A stretch of 64,000 nt of DNA from Acidobacteriota bacterium (GCA_003165315.1 PLSX01000231.1:24038-88037); one strand, 5' to 3'; counted from the first letter of the stretch, positions 39,729 through 50,364 are shown. Numbers and translations are program-made. The notes: generated by a model from the sequence alone, not told the origin.

Positions 39729-42482
39729 ATGGAGCAAACGACTGAGCGGTTTCTGCGGATTGAGGCCATCTTCCACCAAGCTCTCGCCGCTCCCGACGAC
39801 ACACGGGAGGCTTTGATTCAGACCCAATGCCAGCAGGACGGGTCGCTCGCAAGCGAGGTGCGCTCGCTGCTAGAGGCCTGTAAAGAGGAAGAGCAACTGA
39901 GTGCATCCCGGCAGGTGGAGGCCGACGCCGGCCGGGATGGTGTGCCGGCGGGTAAGCGAGTTGGACCGTACGAGATTGACCGTCTGCTGGGTCGTGGAGG
40001 CATGGGTGCCGTTTATCTGGCGCATCGTGCCGACGGGCAATTCGAGCAAAAGGTCGCGATCAAACTCATCGACCTGCCCCTGGCCACTGACCTGTTTCGG
40101 GAAAGATTCCGCCAGGAACGCCAAATCCTCGCCGAGCTGCAGCATCCATTTATTGCCCGCCTGCTTGATGGCGGTGTCACCGCCGAGGGCGACCTGTTTC
40201 TGGTGATGGAGTATGTGGAAGGAGTTCCCATCCATCGCTTTTGTGAAAATCAACGTCTTCCTTTGCCGCAGCGAATCGCCTTGTTCATGCGCGTTTGCGA
40301 AGCCGTCCAGTTTGCCCATCAGCATTTTGTCGTTCATCGCGATTTGAAACCAGATAACATCCTGGTGGCGGAAGATGGTACTCCGCGGCTGTTGGATTTT
40401 GGAACTGCCAAACTCTTGCATCCTTCTCTTGCTGCCCCCGGGAGCCAAATCACACGCGAGGGATACCAGTCCTTCACGCCGCAATACGCCAGTCCGGAAC
40501 AGATACTCAGCAATACCATCACCACGGCGTCGGACACCTACTCGCTCGGCGTTCTGTTGTATCTCCTGCTCACGGGGACGCTGCCCTACGAACTCAAGGA
40601 GCTCACTACTGCAGAGTTGTTGCGGGTGATTTGCGAAGAACCTCCTCGCAGGCCCACTTTCGTAAATGAGTCCAACAAGCGGTTCGATCCCGATCTGGAG
40701 GCGATCCTGCTAAAGGCCCTGCGCAAGGAACCCCAGACGCGCTACCTCACCGTCGAACAACTCACCGCCGATCTTCGCGCCTACCTTAATGGACTGCCAG
40801 TTGCCGCACGCCGTGGCACGCTTCAGTATCGAGCCAGTAAGTTCATCCGTCGCAACCGGCTCCACCTGGCAGGTGCGGCGCTACTAGCCGCTTCCCTGGT
40901 TGCAGGAGTTGTGGGCGTGCTGTGGCAGGCGCATGTGGCAAACCAGGAGCGCCGCAAAGCCGAGGCACGTTCAGCAGACTTGCGACAACTTAGCAACAGC
41001 CTGCTGTCTGAGCTGGATGAAGCCATCAAGCAGCTTCCCGGCTCGACGGGTGTGCAAAAGCTGCTGGTCACGCGCGTGCTCGAACATCTGGACCGCATGG
41101 CCCGGGACGCACAAGGTGATCGCCAGACACAACTCGATCTGGTGGATGCCTATACACGGCTGGGAAATATTCAAGGAAATGCCTACGATCAAAATCTGGG
41201 GGATCCCACCGGAGCATTTGTCAGCCTCGGCAAGGCTCTCGCCATCGCCAGGCCACTGGCGTCCTCCGACTCGAGGGACCACGAACCGATGCGGGCCCTT
41301 GCCTTGGTGGAACAGTCGCAGAGCGAAATTCTGTGGCAAACTGGCAAGACTCCGGAAGCGGTTGCCGTCATGCGCGAAGCTGTAAATGGCTTTGACTCGT
41401 TGGCGGCAGACCCACATGCATCCGCCGCGCTGATTAATGAGGCGGCATCCGCCTACAACACCCTTGGCGACGAACTGGGACAAAGCGGCACAGCCAGTCT
41501 CGCGGATTCCGCCGCGGCTGTCACCGCCTATCGACAGTCTTTGGCGCTGAATGATCGCGCCCTCCGAATCGATCCGGGTTCCCTGCGCGCCAAGCGGGGT
41601 CTCTCAATCCAACGGATGAAGATCGGCAACGTGGAAATGACAACTGATCCATCGGCAGCGCTCAAGGAGTTTCAAGATGCCTTGCAGAACGCCGATGCCC
41701 TTTCCAAAACAGACCAGGGTGGACTTTCCACGGTGCGGCTACGCATCATGTTGTTGCGTAAGCAGGCAAACGCCCTGATTCAATTGGGTGAATACTCCAA
41801 AGCAAACGCACTCTTTGCTGAAATTGTCCCAATGTATCAGCACCTTGTAGCGGCAGACCCCCATGATTTGCGTGCTCTTGCAGACCTGGAAGTTGTCTTG
41901 GACGACGAGGCACTAGGCTTTGAAAATGCCGCGAACCCCACTTTAGGAGCCTCTCCTGATGATCGGCGCCGGAATCTTGTTGAAGCAGGGAAGCTTTTGG
42001 TTCAGATGGTCGCTATCATGGAAGAGATGCTGAAACAAGATCCCGCCAACCAAAACTGGAAGGCGCTTCTGGCCGATGCCCAAGTGCGCCTCGGGGCCAT
42101 TCAGTCAATCCTCAATACCCCTGGAGATACCGGAGTCCTCGGGAAGAAAGGCATTTCCGCTCTTAGAGTTTTGGCAGTTAAGGGCGGGGTTTCACCCATG
42201 ATTCTCGATCAGGCAGCGAATGACTTTCTGAAAGCGGAGCCAGCTTCGCTCCAAGATCCCGAATTCGCTGTTTCATGCGCCCAGCGCGAGATTGCCCTGA
42301 GCCATGGAAAGACGCCTTCCATGATGCTGACCATGGCCCAAGCCTATCGGGCCTCAGGCCAGTTGGAGAAGAGCCGTGCTACTGCAGCCGAAGGCCTGGC
42401 ACTATTGCCGGCCCTGCCGCCGGGTGGTGCGAAACCCAATATCCGCAAACTGCTTGAATGCGAAATCAAAAGTCACTTCTGA
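39729..42482 (+). CDS. Membrane Ser/Thr protein kinase with C-terminal TPR-like region
   Basis: 917 aa; GRGGMGAVYLAHRADGQFEQKVAIKLI, HRDLKPDNILVAEDGTPRLLDFGTAKLL; TM segment LAGAALLAASLVAGVVGVLW. Confidence 0.94.
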   Translation: MEQTTERFLRIEAIFHQALAAPDDTREALIQTQCQQDGSLASEVRSLLEACKEEEQLSASRQVEADAGRDGVPAGKRVGPYEIDRLLGRGGMGAVYLAHRADGQFEQKVAIKLIDLPLATDLFRERFRQERQILAELQHPFIARLLDGGVTAEGDLFLVMEYVEGVPIHRFCENQRLPLPQRIALFMRVCEAVQFAHQHFVVHRDLKPDNILVAEDGTPRLLDFGTAKLLHPSLAAPGSQITREGYQSFTPQYASPEQILSNTITTASDTYSLGVLLYLLLTGTLPYELKELTTAELLRVICEEPPRRPTFVNESNKRFDPDLEAILLKALRKEPQTRYLTVEQLTADLRAYLNGLPVAARRGTLQYRASKFIRRNRLHLAGAALLAASLVAGVVGVLWQAHVANQERRKAEARSADLRQLSNSLLSELDEAIKQLPGSTGVQKLLVTRVLEHLDRMARDAQGDRQTQLDLVDAYTRLGNIQGNAYDQNLGDPTGAFVSLGKALAIARPLASSDSRDHEPMRALALVEQSQSEILWQTGKTPEAVAVMREAVNGFDSLAADPHASAALINEAASAYNTLGDELGQSGTASLADSAAAVTAYRQSLALNDRALRIDPGSLRAKRGLSIQRMKIGNVEMTTDPSAALKEFQDALQNADALSKTDQGGLSTVRLRIMLLRKQANALIQLGEYSKANALFAEIVPMYQHLVAADPHDLRALADLEVVLDDEALGFENAANPTLGASPDDRRRNLVEAGKLLVQMVAIMEEMLKQDPANQNWKALLADAQVRLGAIQSILNTPGDTGVLGKKGISALRVLAVKGGVSPMILDQAANDFLKAEPASLQDPEFAVSCAQREIALSHGKTPSMMLTMAQAYRASGQLEKSRATAAEGLALLPALPPGGAKPNIRKLLECEIKSHF

Positions 42483-42680
42483 ACATTGATTGTCATTCCT
42501 GCTCTGAAGCGAACCACCCCGCTGCCCTTTTCATTGCCTGCAATTGAAAGGGCGTGATTTCGACTTTTAGGACCGCACATTGAACCCTCGCCTGGCAAGA
42601 TTCAAGAGGAGGTAAAATTCCGATCCTTGATGTAAGCTCAAAATGCAACGGAATTTCCAATCGGGAATGGAGATACGCTT

Positions 42681-44177
42681 ATGCAGGGCATTGAGGCAAA
42701 TCATGAGAATCTTTCCCGCCAAGTCTGGATTCTCGCCCTTTCAAGTCTGAGCATCATCATTTTGGCAGGCGGAGTGACTTGCCAAGGCGCGGGTGCTGAC
42801 CCGCCAGCCCATGCGACAGCCTCTGGAATATTGGAAGCGGACCAACACGCTGGGAGTTTGATCGGCCTGCAATACGAATCGTTCTTTACACCGCACAACG
42901 TCGGCAGCTACGAAACGGCCGAGGCCACTCCGATCCTGGGCAAGTACAGTTCCTATGACGTCAGAGTGATTCGCAAGCATGAAGAGTGGTTTGAGGATCT
43001 GGGCATCGACTGGCTTTTGCTCGACTGGAGCAATATGCTTTGGATGCATCCGGAATGGGAAAAGCACGAAAGCAGCACTGGGGAGATTGAAGCCACCACC
43101 GCCCTGCTCTTCCAAACTTATCGTCAATTGGAAAAGGAGGGCAGGCATCCACCCAAGCTGGTGATCATGCTGGGCCTCCAGAACGGCAAACTAGTCCCGA
43201 ACGGCGTCCAGCGGATGAATAACGTCATCGCGTGGACGAAAGCGAACTTTCTCGACAACCCCGAATACAAGAACCTCTGGCTTTACTATCATGGCAAACC
43301 ACTGTTGGCCATCCTCTATCACGTGAGGCTTACCTGTCCTGAAATCAAGGTGGGGACTAGCGGGATCGTCGCGCCGGATTGGACCGTGCGCTATTTGGGT
43401 TCACAACTCCAGGACACGCATGTGAATGATTGCGGCCTTTGGTCGTGGATGGATGGCCCCATTCGGCAAGCGGTGACGCGCCGCGACGGAATCGCCGAGG
43501 AGACCGTCGTCACACCTTCAAGCTTCCCCATGCCGGGCGGTTGGCTTCATCCGCAAGCCGTCGGCCGCGACCACGGATCACCCTATCTGGAGAGCTGGGA
43601 AGTCGCCTTTGAGAACCATCCGAAGTTCGTTCAAATCCACCAGTGGAACGAATTTGTTGGCCAGGCCGAAGGCATGGGTTTTGGCCCCGCCCATGACATC
43701 TACGGCGATGAGTACAATCTTGAGTTCAGCGACGACATTGAGCCCACCCAAATGGACCAATGCGCCTACCGGGGCTGCGGGGGCTGGGGGTATTACTATA
43801 TGAACCTCACGAAGGCAATTCTCTCCCTCTACCGGAATGAGACGCCGGATATCACCGTGATGACTCTATCAGCCCCCTTCGAGACCGTCGTGAAAGACAA
43901 CAAGCTCCCATTAAATTGGAGAACGCTGGGCAAATTCCCAAAATCCTACACCCTGGAATTAGACGGGCATGTTGTTGCCGACAAGTTGATGGAAGATAGT
44001 TATACGCTGTTACTTTCAACAATTCCGCCGGGAAAGCATCACGTCACGCTTACCGCGCACGGTGTGCACACTTACTTTGATCTATCGCCATCCAAACTTA
44101 CGACACGGTCCCTCCAACCGCTGCCGGTGTCATCTGAAGTCGAGTTCACTTATTCCCCCGCCACAGCGGATAGATAG
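42681..44177 (+). CDS. Secreted putative glycoside hydrolase (GH99/GH71-like TIM barrel)
   Basis: 498 aa; signal; LQYESFFTPHNVGSYETAEATPILGKYSSYDVRVIRKHEEWFEDLGIDWLLLDWSN..; PKFVQIHQWNEFVGQ. Family assignment tentative. Confidence 0.5.
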   Translation: MQGIEANHENLSRQVWILALSSLSIIILAGGVTCQGAGADPPAHATASGILEADQHAGSLIGLQYESFFTPHNVGSYETAEATPILGKYSSYDVRVIRKHEEWFEDLGIDWLLLDWSNMLWMHPEWEKHESSTGEIEATTALLFQTYRQLEKEGRHPPKLVIMLGLQNGKLVPNGVQRMNNVIAWTKANFLDNPEYKNLWLYYHGKPLLAILYHVRLTCPEIKVGTSGIVAPDWTVRYLGSQLQDTHVNDCGLWSWMDGPIRQAVTRRDGIAEETVVTPSSFPMPGGWLHPQAVGRDHGSPYLESWEVAFENHPKFVQIHQWNEFVGQAEGMGFGPAHDIYGDEYNLEFSDDIEPTQMDQCAYRGCGGWGYYYMNLTKAILSLYRNETPDITVMTLSAPFETVVKDNKLPLNWRTLGKFPKSYTLELDGHVVADKLMEDSYTLLLSTIPPGKHHVTLTAHGVHTYFDLSPSKLTTRSLQPLPVSSEVEFTYSPATADR

Positions 44178-44357
44178 AACCAACTGTGGGCGAAAACGTG
44201 AATTTAATGTGCCCGGTGCAATGTGCCCTGAGGCACGCGGCTGCGGTAGCACAAACCACCTTCCGCTCACGCCACGGTAATCACCCGTTTCAACTCCAGT
44301 CACGGAAAGGCGCTGGCTGCTGCGACCGCATTCAAGGCGCTTACGGGGCAGATCAAA

Positions 44358-47237
44358 TCAATCGTGATCATGATCCTGAATATCACGGCGTATAAGATTG
44401 GGGTCGTCCAGCGGCGTGCCCTGATGCGCCTTTACGTCCAATCCCGTCTCGCGAACCTTGGCGGGATCAAAGATGCGCAGATCGCTGGGCAGCGCATCGT
44501 AGGGCGTGAAGTCCGGCTGATCCGTGAAGAAGTCCGTAAGGTCGGTGGCGGCGGCATCAAACTGATTCAGGTAGGGCAATCCAAGGGTCAGATCAAATGT
44601 CTTCAGGATGCTGGCAATGCTGGTATGGGCGTGCGAAACATAATCGCGCCGCGCGTAGGGACTGATGACCATCAAAACGCTGCGATGCGCATCAACATGA
44701 TCCCTGCCGTCCTGCGCGTCGTCCTCCGTCACAAAAATTGCCATGTCGCTCCAAAACGGGTTGTGGGAAAGCAGTTGCACCAGTTTGCCCAGCGCCAGAT
44801 CGTTATCCGCCACATAGGAGGCGCGGTAAGGGTAGCCATCATCCGGCCGCGGGTCAGCCGTGTGATCGTTCGGTAGCCAGATATAAATGAATTGCGGCAG
44901 CGGCTCCTTGCCACTGGCATAACGGATTTGAAACTCGCGCTCAAACTGGCCGTAGCGGTACTGGTCGGAAATATTGGTGTTGAACGTGGCGTAATCGCGC
45001 GAGGTGTTTTCAAAAAGGGCCTCGGACATCGGCATGTTGGTGGCCTCGCGAATCCCCGTGGGCTGGTCTCCAACTCCCTCGTCATATCCGGCAATTTCCA
45101 ACCCCTCGCCATAGTTGCGAAAGGTGATCTTCTTGCGCGAAAGCTGCTCCCACAGCGAACCGGCTTCCAGAAAGGTCTCCGGAAAAGGATGCGTGGACCC
45201 GATGGCGAGCCGGCCGGGCACATCATCGTCCGCATCGAAGCTGAAGTGCCCGCCGTAACCTGCAGGCACGGCGGTTTCCAAAACCTCGTTAGGATAGTTT
45301 CCCACCAGCCAGTGATGGCCATCCACAGAGACGTCGGACTCAACGTAAAAGTTGTCACTGATCCCAAACCGCCGCGCCAGGGCATGGTGGTTGGGTGTGA
45401 CGTGGCCATCTTCCACGGTGGGTTGATCTTTGTCCTTCACCTCAGCGGTCTCACCCCAGCGGGCGAGCGAAAGAAGACCGGCAAAGGAAGCATCATCCGG
45501 ATGCAGGTCGCCGAACATTTCGTCGAAAGTGCGGTTTTCTTTCACGATGAAGACGACGTGCTTGATGGCTCCGCCCAGCGGGGGAGGGGGAATCTGAATC
45601 CAATCGAAGAAGTCCCTACAACCTTGGAAAAAGTGGCACCCCGAGTGCTTTTTTACATATTCAGCGGTGCTCCTCACACTGCCTTCATAATCCTCGTATT
45701 GCGGGAAGGTTGAAGCAGAAAGTGGGAGGAAGCCATTTTCACGCATCACCTGAAAGGATTTGGTGTCCCATTGGTCATCTGTACCTAACGGGATGATCGA
45801 AACCGTCCCCTTCATGATGTCCCCGATATAAGATCCTTCCGGCCCGGGGTGATAATCCGGCCCTCCGTTGGGTCCTGCCCCAAATCCCTTGGCATTGGCA
45901 ACGTAAAGAGTTTGGTTGTCGGCGCTCAGGGCCACGCGAGCCGGGAACCATGCGGTGGGCAGATATCCTAGAACCTTACCCCTATGAGCATCCAGCACAG
46001 CCACAGCGTTAATGCCGCTGCACGCCACATAAAGCCGTTTTTTATCTGGGCTGAGCGCCATACCGAAGGGCAGCACTCCACGCAGGCCTCTTACAGAATG
46101 GTCGGGTTCCAACACGATCGTCTTCTTCACATGATTCGTTCGCGCATCGAGCACGCTGATGCTATCCTGCGCGGCGTTCGAGACGAAAATCTCCTTCCTG
46201 CCCGCCACCACGGCTCCGGGGCTCGAGCCGCCCACCGATTTATCGCCCACAGGAATTCCGGTGCGAACTTTCGCCACCACGTTGGGTTTTGCCGGGTCGC
46301 GAATATCAATGACGAAAACAGAGTTCGAATCCGGAAGATTGGGGTCGCCCAGTCCGGCAATCTTCTTGCCCTCCACGGTGGCGCCTTCCTCCGCTTCTTT
46401 CGAAGGAAATCCGAACGCGGGAAATTCCAACCCGGTGTGCCGCGGGTCTTTGGGATCGTAGCCGGGCACCAGCGAATACTGGAACATGCCCACGTTCGAA
46501 ACGTAGGCGCGCTTCCCGTCTGGTGACAGCGCCAATCCAAAGGGCATGCGGCCCACCGGAAGGCTGGCAAGGATCTGCTTCGCCCGCACATCCACGACAA
46601 CCATGCGAAAATGCGCGAGGTCGAGCACAAACAGGCGGCGGCCGTCGCGCGACAGCTCCAAAGTGCCCGTCAGGCTGTGCTCAAAAGTCTTGCCTTGGAT
46701 CGTTCCATCAAGGCTGAGTGAGTCAAGCCGCTGATGCGTCACCAGGTCAAACACTCCAATCTTTCCGTTGTCGCCCTCGGAGACATAGAGCGTGCGATTG
46801 TCCGGGGCGATGGCCGCGCCCAGAAAAACGCTTTGAGGATCATCATCGTTGGAATTCAGCGTGGGCGGAATCTGTGCCACTTGGGGTTGAGAACTGTCGA
46901 GCCCCGTGATGATCGACACGGAGAAAGGCATGATGCCGCTGTTGACCGTCACCAGAGTCTTACCGTCGGGGCTCAGAGCCAGACCATAAGGGTGCGGCGC
47001 GACTCTAACCTGCTTGCCGAGGGGAGTAATCAGTCTTCCACTGGGCAGAACAGTTTCTCCGGCAGGATCGATCTTGGTTGGCCGGTTTCCCGCAGGCGCC
47101 GACAATGAAGACCTGGAAGCGCCCTGCGGATCGGCAGTCTGCGCGGAAACGGTCTGGCTTAGAAAAATCAAAAACACAGTGAGCACTGAAATGATGCTGG
47201 CTCGCATGACACGGTCTCCCGGTTTAAGGTCGCACAA
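44358..47237 (-). CDS. Secreted YVTN-type beta-propeller fused to phosphoesterase (phospholipase C-like) domain
   Basis: 959 aa; HPYGLALSPDGKTLVTVNSG, MPFGLALSPDGKRAYVSN; IKHVVFIVKENRTFDEMFGDL, NFYVESDVSVDGHHWLVGNYPNEV, FVTEDDAQDGRDHVDAHRSVLMVISPYARR. Confidence 0.88.
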   Translation of the reverse strand: MCDLKPGDRVMRASIISVLTVFLIFLSQTVSAQTADPQGASRSSLSAPAGNRPTKIDPAGETVLPSGRLITPLGKQVRVAPHPYGLALSPDGKTLVTVNSGIMPFSVSIITGLDSSQPQVAQIPPTLNSNDDDPQSVFLGAAIAPDNRTLYVSEGDNGKIGVFDLVTHQRLDSLSLDGTIQGKTFEHSLTGTLELSRDGRRLFVLDLAHFRMVVVDVRAKQILASLPVGRMPFGLALSPDGKRAYVSNVGMFQYSLVPGYDPKDPRHTGLEFPAFGFPSKEAEEGATVEGKKIAGLGDPNLPDSNSVFVIDIRDPAKPNVVAKVRTGIPVGDKSVGGSSPGAVVAGRKEIFVSNAAQDSISVLDARTNHVKKTIVLEPDHSVRGLRGVLPFGMALSPDKKRLYVACSGINAVAVLDAHRGKVLGYLPTAWFPARVALSADNQTLYVANAKGFGAGPNGGPDYHPGPEGSYIGDIMKGTVSIIPLGTDDQWDTKSFQVMRENGFLPLSASTFPQYEDYEGSVRSTAEYVKKHSGCHFFQGCRDFFDWIQIPPPPLGGAIKHVVFIVKENRTFDEMFGDLHPDDASFAGLLSLARWGETAEVKDKDQPTVEDGHVTPNHHALARRFGISDNFYVESDVSVDGHHWLVGNYPNEVLETAVPAGYGGHFSFDADDDVPGRLAIGSTHPFPETFLEAGSLWEQLSRKKITFRNYGEGLEIAGYDEGVGDQPTGIREATNMPMSEALFENTSRDYATFNTNISDQYRYGQFEREFQIRYASGKEPLPQFIYIWLPNDHTADPRPDDGYPYRASYVADNDLALGKLVQLLSHNPFWSDMAIFVTEDDAQDGRDHVDAHRSVLMVISPYARRDYVSHAHTSIASILKTFDLTLGLPYLNQFDAAATDLTDFFTDQPDFTPYDALPSDLRIFDPAKVRETGLDVKAHQGTPLDDPNLIRRDIQDHDHD

Positions 47238-47519
47238 GCCACGAATCGTAGCACGTGTAAATTTCCGATGTGTGAAACAAGTATTTGGATCGAACGTAAG
47301 AACTCGGATGTAAGAGTTCCTGCTTGTGGAAAACCGCGAAGAAATTTCGGAATAATTGTCTTATCCGGCTGCCCATTTGCCGCCTTTTCCGACCCCGTGG
47401 AATGCCTCGTGCTAGCCTATTAACGCGACCAACGCCCCAGGGTGGAATGACGCACCTCTGCTGGCAGACAACTTCAGGGTACCGGGAATGGGGAAAAAGC
47501 CCGCCAACAACTCGAGGCC

Positions 47520-47774
47520 AGCCATTATGTTTATCAAACAAAATAGGTTAGCTGCTTTCAGCGAAAAATGCTAAGACTGCATACTATTGAAAATAAATAA
47601 CTTAGAAAAATTACTGACGGCAGGCCATAAAAACGCGTGGGGGCAAAAAATGAAGGCTTCAGCCATTATGTTATTGAAAATAAAGGAAGGCAAAGGTCGA
47701 TTTTGGACGTAGCCATTATGTTGTTGAAAACAAAAGCCAAAAAATTCGACCCCTTATGTTCATGAAAATAAAGG
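47520..47774 (+). repeat. Cluster of ~24-bp dyad-symmetric elements, CCATTATGTTnnTGAAAATAAAGG
   Basis: Copies at 47520-47547, 47661-47686, 47711-47736, 47751-47774 and a degenerate one near 47577-47600. Confidence 0.85.
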
Positions 47775-47828
47775 TAGAGTAGAATTCAGTTCAGTTTCTA
47801 TTAGGCACAGCCCATACACTGAATTAAC

Positions 47829-48809
47829 ATGCCTGCAAACCTTACCCCAATTTACCTGGAAGCGGAGCGACGGTTCAAGACCGCCAAGACGACGGAGGAA
47901 AAGATCGCGGCCCTGGAAGAAATGATGGCCACAATTCCGCGCCACAAGGGCACGGAAAAGATGCAGGCCGAACTGAAACGCCGGCTTTCCAAGTTGCGGG
48001 CTGAGGCATCACGGCGGCCCCCCAGCCGCGCTGGACTGATCCACCGTGTTGATAAAGAGGGCATCGGGCAGGTGGCCCTGGTAGGGCCGCCCAACAGCGG
48101 CAAGTCGCTTCTGGTGCGCAAGCTCACGCACGCGCAGCCCGAAGTGGCGGATTATCCCTTCACCACGCGAGTGCCGCTGCCCGGCATGATGCCGTTTGAA
48201 GATGTGCAAGTCCAACTGGTGGACCTGCCTCCGGTCCATCCGGACTTCCCTGAGTCGTGGCTCTACCAGATCATCCGCAATGCCGACGCTGTCCTGCTGG
48301 TGGTGGACCTGAGCGACCCCGACCTGTTGGAGGATCTTGAGACAACGCTTGGCCAGGTGGCAAACGCCAAGGTGCAACTCAATTTGGGCGAAGTACCGAA
48401 CACGCCCGGATGGATGCGCAAACGCACTCTGCTGGTGGCTAACAAGATCGACATAAGCGGCACCCCGGAGGATCTCCAAATCCTCCGTGACTTGTACGGC
48501 GAGCGATTTGAGCTGACCCGGGTTTCCGCAGAAACTGGTGAGGGGCTTGAAGGACTGCGGCAGACAGTGTTCGAAATGTTGGATGTCATTCGCGTCTACA
48601 CCAAGGCGCCGGGAAAAAAGTTGGAGTTGGTTGCACCCTACGTCCTGAAGCGCGGCTCACATTTGATCGACCTTGCAGCCCACGTCCACCACGATTTTTT
48701 GGCCCAGCTCAAGTATGCCCGTCTTTGGCGCGAAGGCCGATTCGAAGGCCAGATGGTAAACCGCGATCATGTGCTGGAAGATAAGGACGTGGTGGAGTTA
48801 CACCGCTGA
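47829..48809 (+). CDS. Obg/DRG-like GTPase with TGS domain
   Basis: 326 aa; VALVGPPNSGKSLLVRKLTHAQPEVADYPFTTRVPLPGMMPFEDVQVQLVDLPP; C-terminal LKRGSHLIDLAAHVHHDFLAQLKYARLW. Confidence 0.88.
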   Translation: MPANLTPIYLEAERRFKTAKTTEEKIAALEEMMATIPRHKGTEKMQAELKRRLSKLRAEASRRPPSRAGLIHRVDKEGIGQVALVGPPNSGKSLLVRKLTHAQPEVADYPFTTRVPLPGMMPFEDVQVQLVDLPPVHPDFPESWLYQIIRNADAVLLVVDLSDPDLLEDLETTLGQVANAKVQLNLGEVPNTPGWMRKRTLLVANKIDISGTPEDLQILRDLYGERFELTRVSAETGEGLEGLRQTVFEMLDVIRVYTKAPGKKLELVAPYVLKRGSHLIDLAAHVHHDFLAQLKYARLWREGRFEGQMVNRDHVLEDKDVVELHR

Positions 48810-48973
48810 CAAGACAGCTCCCCAGGCATGGACACCGGTGCGAACGACTGGCGGCAGCAGCGCAGTTCGCCCTCCGGTCGAGGCAAAGGGGATACAATGG
48901 GATGGTTGGCCCAAGAGTGAAAGGGCATCGTTCCAATTCTTAATTAACTAAGACCACCGAAGAAGGAGAATTC

Positions 48974-49357
48974 ATGCAATCAAAAGAAACCGATAAAGGC
49001 GGCACGCCTCTTGTGATCGAGTACTACTACAAGGTGGCGCCAGGCGCCGGCGCCGAATGGCTGGCGCTCTATAAAAAAAACCACAATCCCGTTCTACAAC
49101 AACTCATGAAAGAAGGCATCCTGCAGAGCGAAAAACTCTATGAACGGCGCTTCCACTCGGAGACGCCAGCATGGGATTTTAAAATCGTGATGGTTTGGCG
49201 TGACTGGGCGGCGTTGGAAGAAGCCCATTATCGCGACCCGCAGATCAAACTCGAACTCTATCCTGACCAGGAAGAATTGGCCCGGCAGGAAAAGCGACGC
49301 TGGGAAATTACCACCGGCCACTGGGACGATGTGCTGAAGGAAGTGCCGCTGGAGTAG
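48974..49357 (+). CDS. Hypothetical protein (possible dimeric alpha/beta-barrel-like)
   Basis: 127 aa; RBS aaggaga upstream; IEYYYKVAPGAGAEWLALYKKNHNPVLQQLMKEGILQSEKLYERRFHSETPAWDFKIVMVWRDW. Confidence 0.65.
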   Translation: MQSKETDKGGTPLVIEYYYKVAPGAGAEWLALYKKNHNPVLQQLMKEGILQSEKLYERRFHSETPAWDFKIVMVWRDWAALEEAHYRDPQIKLELYPDQEELARQEKRRWEITTGHWDDVLKEVPLE

Positions 49358-49365
49358 GGCCTTGA

Positions 49366-50364
49366 TTAAGCGTGTGTAAGTTCCTCGATGTTAACTTTGC
49401 GCAGTTCCTCCGCCGCGCGCTCGGGCAGCACCGAGTTGTAATAAACCTCTTTGAGAAAGTAGGATCGCGCGGTGGAGAGGCGCACCGGAACGAGTTCAAA
49501 GTGCCAATGGAAATCGTCACGCAAGGTGCGCCAAAGGTCGGAACGTTCGAATTTGGCCGTTGAATTGGGCGTGGTGTGCAAAACAAGGTGATAGTCCTGG
49601 GCCACGGTTTCCAGCCGCAACAAGACGGACTTAAGGAAGCGCGCAAAATGCAACTGACGCTCCCAGGTGATCATATCCTCTTCAAAGGCGCAACCGTGGT
49701 TAACGGGGAGAATCCACATTTCATAGGGTACGCGTGAGGCAAACGGGCAGTAGGCCACAAACTCATCGTCCCACTCAACGGTGCGCTCCTGCTTGGCAAT
49801 TTCCTGTTGGGCAATGTCGCAAATCAGGCAGCGCTCCTTCACGGAAAAGTAACGTTGCAGCGAACGAAGTTCATACACGATCCGGCGTGGAATAAAGGGA
49901 GTTGCGGTAATTTGAGAATGCGGATGGTCAGGGTCCTGCCCTGCTAGCTTGCCCTGATTGCGGAACACGCTGACGTAGCGAAATCGGCGGTCCTTCTTAA
50001 GGTCCACTATGCGGGAAACGAAGGCCCGCACGACCTGCGCGATGTTTTCATCGCTGAGATGCGAAAGGCGCAGCCGGTGGTCAGGGTTTTCGATCACCAC
50101 TTCATGCGCCCCCAGGTTGCGCATCCTGTCGTAAACACCCTCGCCGCTCCTCTGCACATCGCCTTCAATGCGATAGAGCGGGCGCAAGTGAGGAGTAACC
50201 CGAACGTCCCACCCGCCAAGGGCGCCGGTGTGGGAATAGATCGTTTGCGGGGTCAAAGCTTCCTGGCCCGGGCAATACGGACATCCTTTGAGATTCGGCC
50301 AGGTGGTCTCGCCATCTTCCTGGATGACCCAATTCAAGGATATGGGATCTTTCCTGATCTGCAT
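49366..50364 (-). CDS. galT: Galactose-1-phosphate uridylyltransferase-like protein
   Basis: 332 aa; VFRNQGKLAGQDPDHPHSQITATPFIPRRI, CPFASRVPYEMWILPVNHGCAFE. Confidence 0.82.
   Translation of the reverse strand: MQIRKDPISLNWVIQEDGETTWPNLKGCPYCPGQEALTPQTIYSHTGALGGWDVRVTPHLRPLYRIEGDVQRSGEGVYDRMRNLGAHEVVIENPDHRLRLSHLSDENIAQVVRAFVSRIVDLKKDRRFRYVSVFRNQGKLAGQDPDHPHSQITATPFIPRRIVYELRSLQRYFSVKERCLICDIAQQEIAKQERTVEWDDEFVAYCPFASRVPYEMWILPVNHGCAFEEDMITWERQLHFARFLKSVLLRLETVAQDYHLVLHTTPNSTAKFERSDLWRTLRDDFHWHFELVPVRLSTARSYFLKEVYYNSVLPERAAEELRKVNIEELTHA

Noticed and set aside
47520-47774. CRISPR-like array
   Set aside because: Repeats are short and variable, spacing irregular (about 40-141 bp), no cas genes in the window.
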